Shown here in pieces: positions 17,952 to 28,919 of a stretch of 36,920 bases of DNA. The position numbers and the translations under genes are program-made. Positions within the stretch are counted from its first letter, which is position 1. Each line of letters opens with the position of its first letter. This stretch comes from Nemertoderma westbladi (lineage: Eukaryota; Xenacoelomorpha; Nemertodermatida; Nemertodermatidae), in the NCBI GenBank assembly GCA_032718475.1, contig JAUCBJ010007714.1, forward strand, positions 1 through 36,920. Direction: 5' to 3'. Under the pieces are notes generated by a model. It was not told the DNA's origin, did not search any database, and saw only the letters and a list, made by a program, of their open reading frames with translations.

Positions 17952-20900
17952 AATTGACTAACGTAACGTACGACTTGATATCTGTTGAAAATTGCACTAA
18001 AAACAGAAGAAATGTTGTAACCAAAAAAACAGAAGACATAGGCAGGGAAACGTATAGGGACCGCAGGCGCATACTGGAGAGCCTAACGAATTATATTTAT
18101 AATTATATTTGTAACTTAGCTCCAACCCATAATTTGTCATCGTATTATTGGATGTCAACACAGTGGAAAGACAGCTTAATGATAATTATCCTTTATACAG
18201 GAGATAATGGCGGCACAATTACAGTAATTGATACGTTCCGTGAAGGTCAAACTGAAAGAAAGAAAAGTATCAAACAGGTGGAAAGTATATTGGAGAAAAC
18301 TGAAGAATTAAAGGAAATTGTTGAGTATATTGGATGGGTTGGTCCCATAAATAAACCACTCCAGGGTAAGATAAATAATATAATTATATCTACTGTTGAT
18401 GTTCTTTCAGATAAAGAGAAAGAACTTTACTTTAGACTGGATGCAGATATTTCTGAGTTAACAACCCAGAATCTGGTTAGTATTTGGGGTTTAAATGAAG
18501 TTTCAACAATAGAAATTGTTAATAAATTCAGAGACATGGGACTTATGATTATGAATATAAGTGGATCAAATACACTGAAACTTCCAAAATTTTTAATTAA
18601 TTATATAAAAGAACAAAAACTGCCAATAGAGATACTGGCGAGAGGCCCAGAAGCATTGGCTGCTTATAAAGCAGCTCTTTCTAAAGGGACTACATGGATA
18701 CTGAAAACCCGGTTAATGTTAGTCGGACAAGAGAGAGCTGGTAAAACTAGTTTGAAGAAGGCCCTTATTGGTCAACCGTTTGATATTAATGAACAAATAA
18801 CAGATGGTATTGACTCATCTGCTAACTGTATTATAAATACCGAACAAAACACTGATTGGACCAACTTACGAGATAAAGATAAAGAAAACTTGGAGAAAGA
18901 TGTCAATGACTTTGTTACTAAACAAATAGCAAAAACTGTTCTAGAAAGTAAACAAGTTGCAGATAATAAAAGTGATGATTCTGGAACTTCTGGAAAGGTT
19001 GTTGGAAGTGCGACTCCCATAGTTTCAACCTCTTCATCATCAGCTAATGTTAAACCTACAAAGATTCCTATTACAGTTGCAAGTGGAAGTGCTAATAAAG
19101 TTTCAACCGTTAGTTTATGGAGGAGGTTAGTTTCCAAAATTACACGCAATAAAGAACAGATCAGTAATGAATGTGAAGTCAGGATCACAGAGGGAAACAT
19201 TGGTAGACATAGAGAAGGTACAGGATATATTCTATCCAAACATGATTCTTCTGAAACACAAATCCCTGCAAACATAACTAAAGGAGTAGAAGATATACTC
19301 ACATCTGGTAAACCCCAAGATATTCTGGCTAAATTTATTGAGGAAGACAGTCGCTTTTCTCTACAGATAGTCGATTTTGGAGGCCAATGTATTTATTATA
19401 CAACCCATCAGATATTTTTGAGTAGACGTTCTATTTACATAATTGTATTTGATTTGACACAAGATCTCGACAAAACAGCTGATGTTATTGTTAGAGCTGA
19501 TGACACCAACATAAAAGTTTATGGCGAGATGACCAATATTGAATTTATAGATTTTTGGTTAAGGAGTATTTACTCATTTGGTGCGAATTTTGATGAAAAA
19601 ACATCAAATGTTGTCGGTCCACCAGTATTTATAGTCGGAACTCATAAAGGTAGTTTAGATGCTGATTCTAGAACTCAATCAACTTTAGCAACTAATGTTT
19701 TTAAATCCATTAACAACTATATAGATAAAACTCACCTTACAAGTAATTTAGTAAAGGAATTTTATGCATTGGAAAATAATAAAGAAATTTTGAGTGATAG
19801 CGCTGAAGAACTGGAGAATTTGCAGCAAGAGATTGCCAAGGAAATGATTAGGTTCAAAGAGGAAATACCTCTACAATATTTAAAATTTGAACAACTTGTG
19901 ACTCAATTTATAAAGGATGGCAAAGTTTATATTAACATTGACGAATTAAAAGTAAAGTTAAATGCTATTGATGTAGAAATGAATGACATTGGTTTGAAAA
20001 CAATGTTAGAATTTTACCACGATTTGGGTACAATAATTTACTTTGATGATGAATCTCTAAGAGACACTGTTATAATGAGCCCAGAATGGTTGAGTGGAAT
20101 GTTTACCAAAATAATAACTGTAAAAGACAAAATAAAGAAACAACATTTTACATTCTGGAAGGACCTGGATGACAATGGTATATTACATGAAGAACTCCTT
20201 GATTATCTGTGGGAAGGCGTTCTTGATAAAAAACAATTTATGTTGAATATTCTAGAACGTTTTGATTTACTATGTGAAAGAGTTTTGCCTCAGATTAAAG
20301 GAACTTTAAACCAAAATATAAAGCGATCCTATTACGTTCCGTGCAGACTGAAACCAGTAAATATAAATCCGTTTGTACCAAAATATTCCAGCTTGGAATT
20401 TTATATAATATTCGATAGTTTCTTACCAGAAAGTTTGTACTACCGTTTAATTAAGAGAACTATAGATTTGTCCTACATTGTAGGAGATGGTGTAATTCAA
20501 CCTAAACTATACCACAGAGTTGCTCAGATATTTTTAGACTGTAATCATGAAATTATCTTGGAAAGATCTGCTAATCCGTTGCATCGGGTCAAAGTTCAGA
20601 TCATTAGAACTGAAGAGGTTGATACAGAAAGCGAATCAACTGGAAGGAAAAGGAGACCGGATCCACAGCTGGTCAATAAAGTGAAGTGTTATCTTAATAA
20701 TTCATTGCAGGAATTCCTTAAACAAATTCGAATAAAAAACATTTCGTTTAGTTTTCAGATAAAATGTCAATGTAATTCAAAATGCGAACAGCACAATGAA
20801 ATTAACTGTAGGGAAGAAATTTGTTTCCATTTTATTAAAATCGATGAAAATATTTCAGATAATAAAGTCAAATGTAAGTTTCATAAACATATGGAAAGCA

Positions 20901-21502
20901 ACTTAATAAGAGAAAAATATACAGGTGATTTAAGTTCACATTGGAAGAAATTAGCGTCTAAGGAGAATGAACTTCTAGATAAACTAGAAATATTAGAACT
21001 TATAATTTTCTTAGAAGCTAAGCGAACTTTGTCTCGGGATGTTTTATCTATAATTAACTCGAAACCAAATGTATTCAGTAAAATAAAGACTTTATTGGAG
21101 GCAATAAAATGGGGTACAGAAAATAATTACGAAATATTTATTGAAGGATTAAAGGAAACATATCAAACTCATATAGTAAATATTTTAGAGGATAAAACAA
21201 CAGATGATGATAAAAAGTTTCCGTTGATACTAACTAAATATAAGTTTGTTTTAGTTAATAGAATCGAACCAAATTTGGTAATAAAATTACTTTGTAGGAA
21301 ACAAGTGTTTAGGGATTCTATAGCTGAATCAATTAATAGTAAAGAATCCACAGTGGCAAAGAATAATGAACTGGTCGACGCGATAATTAGAAGGTCATAC
21401 AACGATTTTCTTACATTCTGTCAATGTCTGAGAGACACAAATCAGGGTCAAATAGCTGATATCCTGACTACAGCTGTACATAATTTAGATGATTTAGTCT
21501 AA
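17952..21502 (+). CDS. Roc-COR GTPase with APAF1-like winged helix and two C-terminal CARD-like domains (5' partial)
   Basis: Residues are numbered from the TTG codon at 17954. About 146-224 (from TVDVLSDKEKELYFRL) resembles the winged-helix segment of APAF1/CED-4-type NB-ARC ATPases. GPEALAAYKAAL leads to a Roc GTPase: P-loop GQERAGKT (258-265), a low-complexity insert of about 200 residues, DxGGQ as VDFGGQ (about 472-477) and VGTHKG near 561 in place of a standard THxD/NKxD. COR spans about 645-1000, with a Cys/His cluster (CQCNSKCEQH, EICFHF) near 939-962. Two death-fold segments follow: about 1005-1078 (LEILELIIFLEAKRTLS) and about 1089-1178 (NRIEPNLVIKLL, IIRRSYNDFLTFCQCLRD), the second closely CARD-like. 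Roco proteins act as GTP-dependent dimer switches and CARDs recruit caspases or adaptors, so an immune or cell-death role is inferred. The exon starts at an acceptor, so an upstream NB-ARC core is expected but unseen. No frameshift is present. Confidence 0.85.
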
Positions 21503-22261
21503 ATATAAAAATAATTATATACAATTTTCAGTGTTTAATTTTGTTACCAACCAGAGATAAATAATGTATTGGATATGATGGGAATATATCCCATAATAAT
21601 GTTATTTACCAAGAATGGTAAGGATAATATTTCATATTTATTTTTAACTTATAGTGCCAGTCAGGGCCGGACACACAATTTCTACTAGCATTTTATAGCT
21701 ATTCGTGTCCGACCTACCATCCACTATATTAAATATATAAAATTTAGTGCAATTTCTATTATATTATGGTAAATATACATTCAAGTTAAAGTTTAATAAT
21801 TATTTTATAAGTTTTCTCTTTTATAGATGGAAATACGAATATCTCCTGATCTCGGAATCGTAAACCAGTAAACTGTCAGGCTCTGAACCAAATCAAACAA
21901 CCGCCTAAATTATAAAACAGACTTGAAATCTTTTAGTATCGCCGAGCCGATATGATAACCTCGATTCTGGACTGTAATGAACCGACATGATTTGGTCCTT
22001 ATCAGATATTCGTCGTAGTCTGGGAAACCAGGAAATCTGGAAACACAAACCTGGAATCTCCTGGAACTCAAATATTAGTGGCTTAACGGAGATGTTGGAA
22101 CCAAATTATTTGGAACACAATTATCGAAAACTTCAGAATAAGTTAGTAATAAATTGTTACATGGAATATATCCTACAGTCGGGGTCTCAAAGTGTATCTG
22201 GTATTAGCGTTATTGTGAATACATTATTAATAAATTATATTATTTCTACTTATTTTATAGG
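21503..22261. other. 3' flank of Roco gene, no gene recognised
   Basis: AT-rich sequence follows the stop codon. A variant poly(A) signal ATTAAA occurs at 21728-21733; no canonical AATAAA is obvious nearby. A 229-codon plus-strand frame (21987-22676) opens here, but its second half is simply the next minisatellite read through, so I do not call it a gene. The stretch ends with TTTCTACTTATTTTATAG, a good splice-acceptor-like sequence, exactly at the array edge. Confidence 0.5.
21728..21733 (+). terminator. Possible polyadenylation signal (ATTAAA)
   Basis: The common variant hexamer ATTAAA lies 226 bp after the Roco stop codon in AT-rich sequence. The placement is plausible, but the signal is weak without transcript ends. 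Confidence 0.3.
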
Positions 22262-25200
22262 TAGAGCTCATAAACTCTATCCACCAACCCATCAGAACCA
22301 TAAACTATATCCACCAACCCATTGGAACCATAAACTCTATCCACCAACCCATCGTAACCCTAAACTCTATCCACCAACCCATCAGAACCAAAAATTATAT
22401 CCACCAATCCATCAGAACCATAATCTCTATCCACCAACCCATTGGAACCATAAACTCTATTCACCAACCCATCGGAACTATAAACTCTATCCAGTAATCC
22501 ATTGGAACCATAAACTCTATCCAGTAACCCATCGGAACCCTACACTCTATCCAGTAACCCATCGGAACCCTAAACTCTATTCACCAACCCATCAGAACCA
22601 TAAACTCTATCCAGTAACCCATCGGAACCCTAAACTCTATCCACCAACCCATCGGAACCCTAATTCGATCCAGTAATCCGTCGGACTCATAAACTCCTCT
22701 CAGTAACCCATCGGAACCCTAAACAAACTCCTATACACCAACCCATCGGAACCATAACCTCTATCCACCAACCCATCGGACTCATAAACTCTGTCCAGTA
22801 ACCCATCGGAACCATAAACTCTATCCACCAACCCATCAGAACCATAAACTCTATCCAGTAACCCATCGGAACCCTAAACTCTATCCACCAACCCATCGGA
22901 ACCCGAATTCGATCCAGTAACCCGTCGGACTCATAAACTCCTCTCAGTAACCCATCGGAACTCTAAACTATCTCCTATCCACCAACCCATCGGAACCATA
23001 ACCTCTATCCACCAACCCATCGGACTCATAAACTCTGTCCAGTAACCCATCGGAACCATAAACTCTATTCACCAACCCATCGGAACCATAACTTCTATCC
23101 ACCAACCCATCGGACTCATACACTCTATCCACCAACACATCGGAACCATAATCTCTATCCACCAACCCATCGGACTCATAAACTCTGTCCAGTAATCCAT
23201 CGGAACCATAAACTCTCTCCACCAACCCATCGGAACCATAACTTCTATCCACCAACCCATCGGAACCATAAACTATATCCACCAACCCATCGGAACCATA
23301 ACCTCTATCCACCAACCCATCGGACTCATAAACTCTGTCCAGTAATCCATCGGAACCATAAACTCTATCCACCAACCCATCGGAACCATAACTTCTATCC
23401 ACCAACCCATCGGACTCATAAACTCTTTCCACCAACCCATCGGAACCATAAACTCTATCCACCAACCCATCGAGAACCATAAACTCTATCCACCAACTAA
23501 TCGGACCCATAACTTCTATCCACCAACCCATCGGACTCATAAACTCTATCCACCAACCCATCGGGAACAATTAACTCTATCCACCAACCCATCGGAAACA
23601 TACGCTCTATCCAGTAACCCATCGGACTCATAAACTCTTTCCAGTAATCCATCGGAACCATAACCTCTATCCACCAACCCATCGGAACCATAACCTGTAT
23701 CCACCAACCCAACGAAACCATAAACTCTATTCACCAACCCATCAGAATCATAAACTCTATCCAGTAACCCATCGGAACCCTAAACTCTATCCACCAACCC
23801 ATCGGAACCCTAATTCGATCCAGTAATCCGTCGGACTCATAAACTCCTCTCAGTAACCCATCGGAACCCTAAACAATCTCCTATACACCAACCCATCGGA
23901 ACCATAACCTCTATCCACCAACCCATCGGACTCATAAACTCTGTCCAGTAATCCATCGGAACAATAACCTCTATCCACCAACCCATCGGAACCATAAACT
24001 CTATCCACCAACCCATCGGAACCATAACTTCTATCCAACCCATCGGACTCATACACTCTATCCACCAACCCATCGGAACCATAACTTCTATCCACCAACC
24101 CATCGGACTCATAAACTCTATCCACCAACCCATCGGAAACCATAACCTCTATCCACCAACCCATCGGACTCATAAACTCTGTCCAGTAATCCATCGGAAC
24201 CATAAACTCTATCCACCAACCCTTCGGAACCATAACTTCTATCCACCAACCCATCGGACTCATAAACTCTATCCACCAACCCATCGGAAACATAACCTCT
24301 ATCCACCAACCCATCGGACTCATAAACTCTGTCCAGTAATCCATCGGAACCATAAACTCTATCCACCAACCCATCGGAACCATAACCTCTATCCACCAAC
24401 CCATCGGACTCATAAACTCTGTCCAGTAATCCATCGGAACCATAAACTCTATCTACCAACCCATCGGACTCATAAACTCTGTCCAGTAATCCATCGGAAC
24501 CATAAACTCTATCTACCAACCCATCGGAACCATAACTTCTATCCACCAACCCATCGGACTCATAAACTCTATCCACCAACCCATCGGAACCATAACCTCT
24601 ATCCACCAACCCATCGGACTCATAAACTCTGTCCAGTAATCCATCGGAACCATAAACTCTATCTACCAACCCATCGGAACCATAACTTCTATCCACCAAC
24701 CCATCGGACTCATAAACTCTCTATCACCAAACCATCGGAACCATAACTCTATCCACCAACCCATCGGAACCATAAGCTCTATCCAGTAACCCATCGGACT
24801 CATAAACTCTTTCCAGTAATCCACCGGAACCATAAACTCTATCCACCAACCCATCGGAACCATAACTTCTATCCACCAACCCATCGGACTCATAAACTCT
24901 ATCCACCAACCCATCGGAACCATATCCTCTATCTACCAACCCATCGGAACCATAACCTCTATCCACCAACACATCGGGAACCATAAACTCTATCCACCAA
25001 ACCATAGGAACCATAAACTCTATCCACCAACCCATCGGACTCATAAACTCAGTCCAGTAATCCATCGGAACCATAAACTCTATCCACCAACCCATCGGAC
25101 TCATAAACTCTATCCACCAACCCATCGGAACCATAACCTCCATCCACCAACCCATCGTTACCATAAACTCTATCCACCAACCCATCTGAACCATAACTTC

Positions 25201-26245
25201 TATCCACCAACCCATCGGAACCATAAACTCTATCCACCAACCCATCGGACTCATAAACTCTATCCACCAACCCATCGGAACCATAACCTCTATCCACCAA
25301 CCCATCAAACCATAAACTCTATCCACCAACCCATCGGAACCATAACCTGTATCCACCAACCCATCGGAACCATAAACTCTATCCACCAACCCATTGGAAC
25401 CATAACCTCTATCCACCAACCCATCGGAACCGTAAACTCTATCCACCAACCCATCGGACTCATAAACTCTATCCACCAACCCATCGGAACCATAACCTCT
25501 ATCCACCAACCCATCGGAACCATAAACTCTATCCACCAACCCATCGGACTCATAAACTCTATCCACCAACCCATCGGAACCATAAACTATATCCACCAAC
25601 CCATCTGAACCATAACTTCTATCCACCAACCCATCGGAACCATAAACTCTATCCACCAACCCATCGGACTCATAAACTCTATCCACCAACCCATCGGAAC
25701 CATAACCTCTATCCACCAACCCATCGAAACCATAAACTCTATCCACCAACCCATCGGAACCATAACCTGTATCCACCAACCCATCGGAACCATAAACTCT
25801 ATCCACCAACCCATCGGAACCATAACCTCTATCCACCAACCCATCGGAACCATAAACTCTATCCACCAACCCATCGGAACCATAACCTCTATCCACAAAC
25901 CCATCGGAACCATAACCTCTATCCACCAACCCATCGGGAACCATAAACTCTATCCACCAAACCATCGGAACAATAAACTCTATCCACCAACCCATCGGAC
26001 TCATTAACTCTGTCCAGTAATCCATCGGAACCATAACCTCTATCCACCAACCCATCGGAACCACAATAAATATATCCACCAACCCATCGGAACCATAACC
26101 TCTATCCACCAACCCATCGGAACCATAAACTCTATCCAGTAACCCATTGGAACCATAACCTCTATCCACCAACCCATCGGAACCATAAACTATATCCACT
26201 AACCCATCGGAACCATGAACTCTGTCCACTAAGCCATCGGAGTTA
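22262..26245. repeat. Second satellite: 30-bp units, about 130 copies
   Basis: The unit is close to 30 bp, built around CCACCAACCCATCGGAACC and ATAAACTCTAT. Three recurring variants are present: GGACTCATAAACT, GTCCAGTAATCC and CATAACCTCT/CATAACTTCT. The consensus lacks stops in two frames on each strand, which produces long frames such as 24724-26229 (minus) with repeating GSDGLVDRVY or VPMGWWIEFM. One-base unit-length changes flip one reading into the other, so there is no stable protein. Larger blocks recur at about 300 bp (24181/24481) and 420 bp (25321/25741). Confidence 0.93.
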
Positions 26246-26467
26246 TAAGATTTGGCAACTGAACTGGATCTTAATTACTGGTAAGTAATAACTATATGAT
26301 TTTTTTGCCTTTGCTTGGTCACATTACAAACCTATCATCGAACATTCGTCAATAAACATATTTCTATACATTAAACTATGATATACTAGATATATAGTAT
26401 ATTGCATGTCACAGTAATATAAATTAAATGAAACTAAAACATGAGTAGACTAGACTATGTCACTAAT
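26246..26467. other. Spacer after the second satellite
   Basis: Unique AT-rich sequence. At 26279-26288 it contains CTGGTAAGTAA, a near-ideal splice-donor string just outside the array. No gene is seen. Confidence 0.4.
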
Positions 26468-26715
26468 ACATACTACTAGGACGAGAGAGAATTGACTGGA
26501 CAGTTGAAATGAGATTTATTCATAGTTGTCGCAATTTCGTTTCTCTCAAGTTCAGTATCCCTTTCAAGTTGGTCTTTATATGTTATAGCCGGTCGGCCAC
26601 GCCTACACTTTCATTGTGTTGGTTGCCAGAAAAGCAGATCTGGTATTAAGACCTCATGTTTACTTCTCCAGCAGTGCCCACTGAATCTTAATCTGCATTC
26701 ACGGGGGTTGTGTGG
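26468..26715 (-). mobile_element. Short LINE 3' fragment related to LINE-B
   Basis: The minus strand encodes RLRFSGHCWRSKHEVL, PDLLFWQPTQ, then GRPAITYKDQLERDTELE and a stop, followed by CCTAGTAGTA near 26470-26482. The GHC-x-R...LLFW...GRP...DTxLE order is the same C-terminal pattern as LINE-B, but the sequence is clearly diverged, so this is a different family with the same kind of TAG-triplet end. At least one stop interrupts it. Confidence 0.7.
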
Positions 26716-27117
26716 TTGATAAATGTGTTATATGTCATATTGTTGACATATGTTCGTATTGTCATATTGTTGTCCCCAGATGTTATGTTTATCATTAATG
26801 TTTCATTTTTCTGTTAAAATGACATTTTATTATTCCTTATTTATTTATAGATTAAGAATTTAATCGCAAGAAGAAACACAATTTAGTAAATTGAACGAAG
26901 GAACTGGACTATTTCGTGTAACTTAAGATGATTCGCCATTTACAAACTCCAGTTGGTCGCCACTATCTCAATAAACATTAAAGTAAGTGTAGCATCCATT
27001 CATAAAATAAACACTGACTTTTTTACTTAGATCTTTATAATGATACAGTACCGGTATTGTTTTCTTATATTAAATAATAACAGCAGACTAGTTGTTGTTT
27101 ATTAAGTTGCACAGACT
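26716..27117. other. AT-rich spacer, nothing recognised
   Basis: There is no coding or repeat signal beyond short AT-rich words. A near-duplicate ATTGTTGACATATG / CATATTGTTG pair occurs around 26733-26771. Confidence 0.4.
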
Positions 27118-27139
27118 TTGTTAAACTAATGTGTTAGTT

Positions 27140-27385
27140 GGATAGTACGCAAACACGAATCTGGGCCGAACTGAACCAGATAGACCATTATTCTGTTTCA
27201 TAGGAAACAAAGGAGCTCTATACAAGACTATAATGCTTTTACACTTCGACACTTCTCCAGTGATCACCGCCTTATTGTGGCCAAGGTAAGAATTAGTCTG
27301 CGTGCTAGCAGAACAACGAAATCTGCCATGCAGCGGCATGACTGGTCCTCTCTGTTGCAACAGCCAAGTGTGAGATCCAGGCTTG
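27140..27385 (+). pseudogene. LINE-B AP-endonuclease C-terminal fragment
   Basis: The plus strand reads RIWAELNQIDH, then after a one-base insertion near 27181-27186 RKQRSSIQDYNAFTLRHFSS, then the endonuclease SDHRLIVAKVR motif and an Arg-rich linker ending QPSVRSR. NQIDH and SDHxL are the standard last two motifs of LINE AP-endonucleases. The fragment stops where the inverted RT segment begins. Confidence 0.7.
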
Positions 27386-28345
27386 TCAACAAAATTGCAC
27401 CGCCACAACTCCCTATCACCCATGACATTTGCTAGATCATCCGCATCTTTAAGGCCAGTGTCCTTTAAGATGCGTCTCAAGAAAGTCATGGGCTGTCCAC
27501 CATGCTTATTCACTCCATGAGGCTGCCAAAGTACAAGATTATGCACTGGCTGGTCCTCACGGCGAAAGCAATGTCCTGCAAAGCGGAGGCGATTTTGTTC
27601 TAGTGTCAAGCTTGGGGGAACCAATGAGACACCTCCAATGTTATATAGTGTCTGGTTGGAGATGTGTGCATTGTACTTGACACAATGAACCCGGCGTAGC
27701 ATTCTTGTGAATGTGCCATCCAGAGATTTGGTGTCCTCAGCAGTTAGAGCCCAGCATGGACTCCCGTAGAGGAGTACTGGAACTACTGCTGCTCTAAATA
27801 ATCGGACCTTAAGTTTCCGATTAATTCTAGGTGACTTCCAAATCCTGGAAAGCCTATTCAAGGCTGCCCATGCCTTTCCCTTACGTATTCGAAGGTCCTC
27901 ACCTGACTTCCGGATCCATGATCCCAGGTAACAGAAGTCGTCCACATGCTCAAGCATACCATCCTTTGAGCTTATGCTCATCCGATCAGAAACTTGCTGG
28001 GGACATTCAAAGTTAACTGTCAGAATTTTGGTCTTTCTGGAGTTAATAAAAAGACCAGCACTAGAAGCAGCATGTTCTAATGAGCTGAGGAGCCGTTGGG
28101 CTCCCTCTAATGATTCTGAGAGTACTCCTAAGTCATCAGCAAAGTCTAGATCAGTTAGGTACTTGGCAGGATTTCCTCGACTTCTGGAGCCAGTAGGTGG
28201 AGTTATCATCACCCCATCATCATTATGATGATCTAAGGACATGCGTAGAACATAGTCAACCACAATAATGAACAAGAATGGTGCAAGTGTGTCTCCTTGG
28301 AGGACGCCCCATAACACTTCAAATGGTTCTGTGTCACCGTCAACA
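27386..28345 (-). pseudogene. LINE-B RT C-terminal half, inverted within its own copy
   Basis: The minus frame starts TVDGDTEPFEVLWGVLQGD (QGDTLAPFLF, RT domain 4), then LTDLDFADDLGVLS (catalytic FADD), GLFINSRKTK, FCYLGSWIRKSGED, LLYGSPCWALT, TRMLRRVHC and RFAGHCFRRED, ending CNFVDKP. Protein-like sequence further left on this strand is the reverse complement of the endonuclease fragment, so the apparent 398-codon frame is a chimera. Unlike copies 1 and 3, this piece lacks the native C-terminus and TAG tail. Confidence 0.82.
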
Positions 28346-28735
28346 GTAGTGAAAAGCCGCCCTTACTGGGCGGAAAAGCCAACCAACCACCAAGGTTAAG
28401 GCTGAATCACCAGCCGATCGCCTCAATGGCTGGAAAGCCCACTTTGAAAAGCTCCTCAATAATGACAGGATGTTGCCTGATAAATTTATATAAGTAAAAG
28501 TGTCTGAGTCTGTACTCCCAGATATTCCCATTGGCGATATCTCCTTTGCAGAAGTGAAGGCTGCTGCAAAGAGAAGACAGGCATCTGGCTGTTATCTTTG
28601 TTGACTTCTCCAAGGCCTTTGATTCACTCTCTCGCCTATGTATGTTCATCATACTTTCATTATATGGGATTCCTGATGAAATTATTGCAGCAATCAGATC
28701 AGTATACGGTGGTTCGACAACAGTTGTGTCTATCG
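28346..28735 (+). pseudogene. LINE-B linker and early RT fragment with internal deletion
   Basis: The plus strand reads KAESPADRLNGWKAHFEKLL, a stop near 28492, SESVLPDIPIGDISFAEVK and KRRQASG. It then jumps directly into VIFVDFSKAFDSLSRL, RT motif A, losing several hundred bases of RT sequence in between. It continues GIPDEIIAAIRSVY and GGSTTVVS and ends at 28735. Confidence 0.75.
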
Positions 28736-28919
28736 AGGACCAAGGAATATGAGGTGATGCAAGGGCTGAGGGAACATGGGGTGACAGAAGTGGGGGAAAA
28801 ACCAACCAATGGGGGGGGGGGGGGGGGGGGGGCGCAGCTGGCAAGTATAACGTGTATCCTTTGGTCAGTCGCCATGTAGGTAGGACTGTGTAATAAGTTT
28901 CCCCATAGTTTCCATATAT
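28736..28919. other. Unassigned stretch with a 22-base poly-G run
   Basis: 28811-28832 is 22 consecutive G. The proline-rich minus-strand frame across it is a by-product of the homopolymer. Nothing else is recognised. Confidence 0.6.

Larger units (their letters stand above)
27118..28735 (+). mobile_element. Scrambled LINE-B copy 2 (plus / minus / plus segments)
   Basis: Three collinear-in-origin pieces are arranged with the middle one inverted. 27140-27385 (+) encodes the end of the AP-endonuclease. 27386-28345 (-) encodes the C-terminal half of the RT. 28346-28735 (+) encodes the pre-RT linker and early RT. The plus part stops at GTTGTGTCT and the inverted part starts at CTACTGTTGACGG. Those two strings are contiguous in copy 3 (32870-32920), so the pieces come from one element broken at that point. 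Confidence 0.75.

Noticed and set aside
21987-22676. 229-codon plus-strand frame after the Roco gene
   Set aside because: The second half is minisatellite and the first half has no recognisable feature or plausible start context.
22262-26245. Long minus-strand proteins (up to about 500 residues) of GSDGLVDRVY or VPMGWWIEFM repeats
   Set aside because: The 30-bp unit is stop-free in four frames, both readings coexist, and single-base unit changes switch between them; there are no flanking domains.
27121-27385. C-terminal extension of the minus-strand LINE-B RT frame
   Set aside because: The plus strand here encodes an endonuclease fragment with the SDHRL motif, so the minus extension is antisense to it.
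27118-28735. Simple twin-priming inversion of LINE-B
   Set aside because: It explains the RT pieces but not the endonuclease fragment on the opposite side or the missing native 3' tail, so I report a more complex rearrangement.
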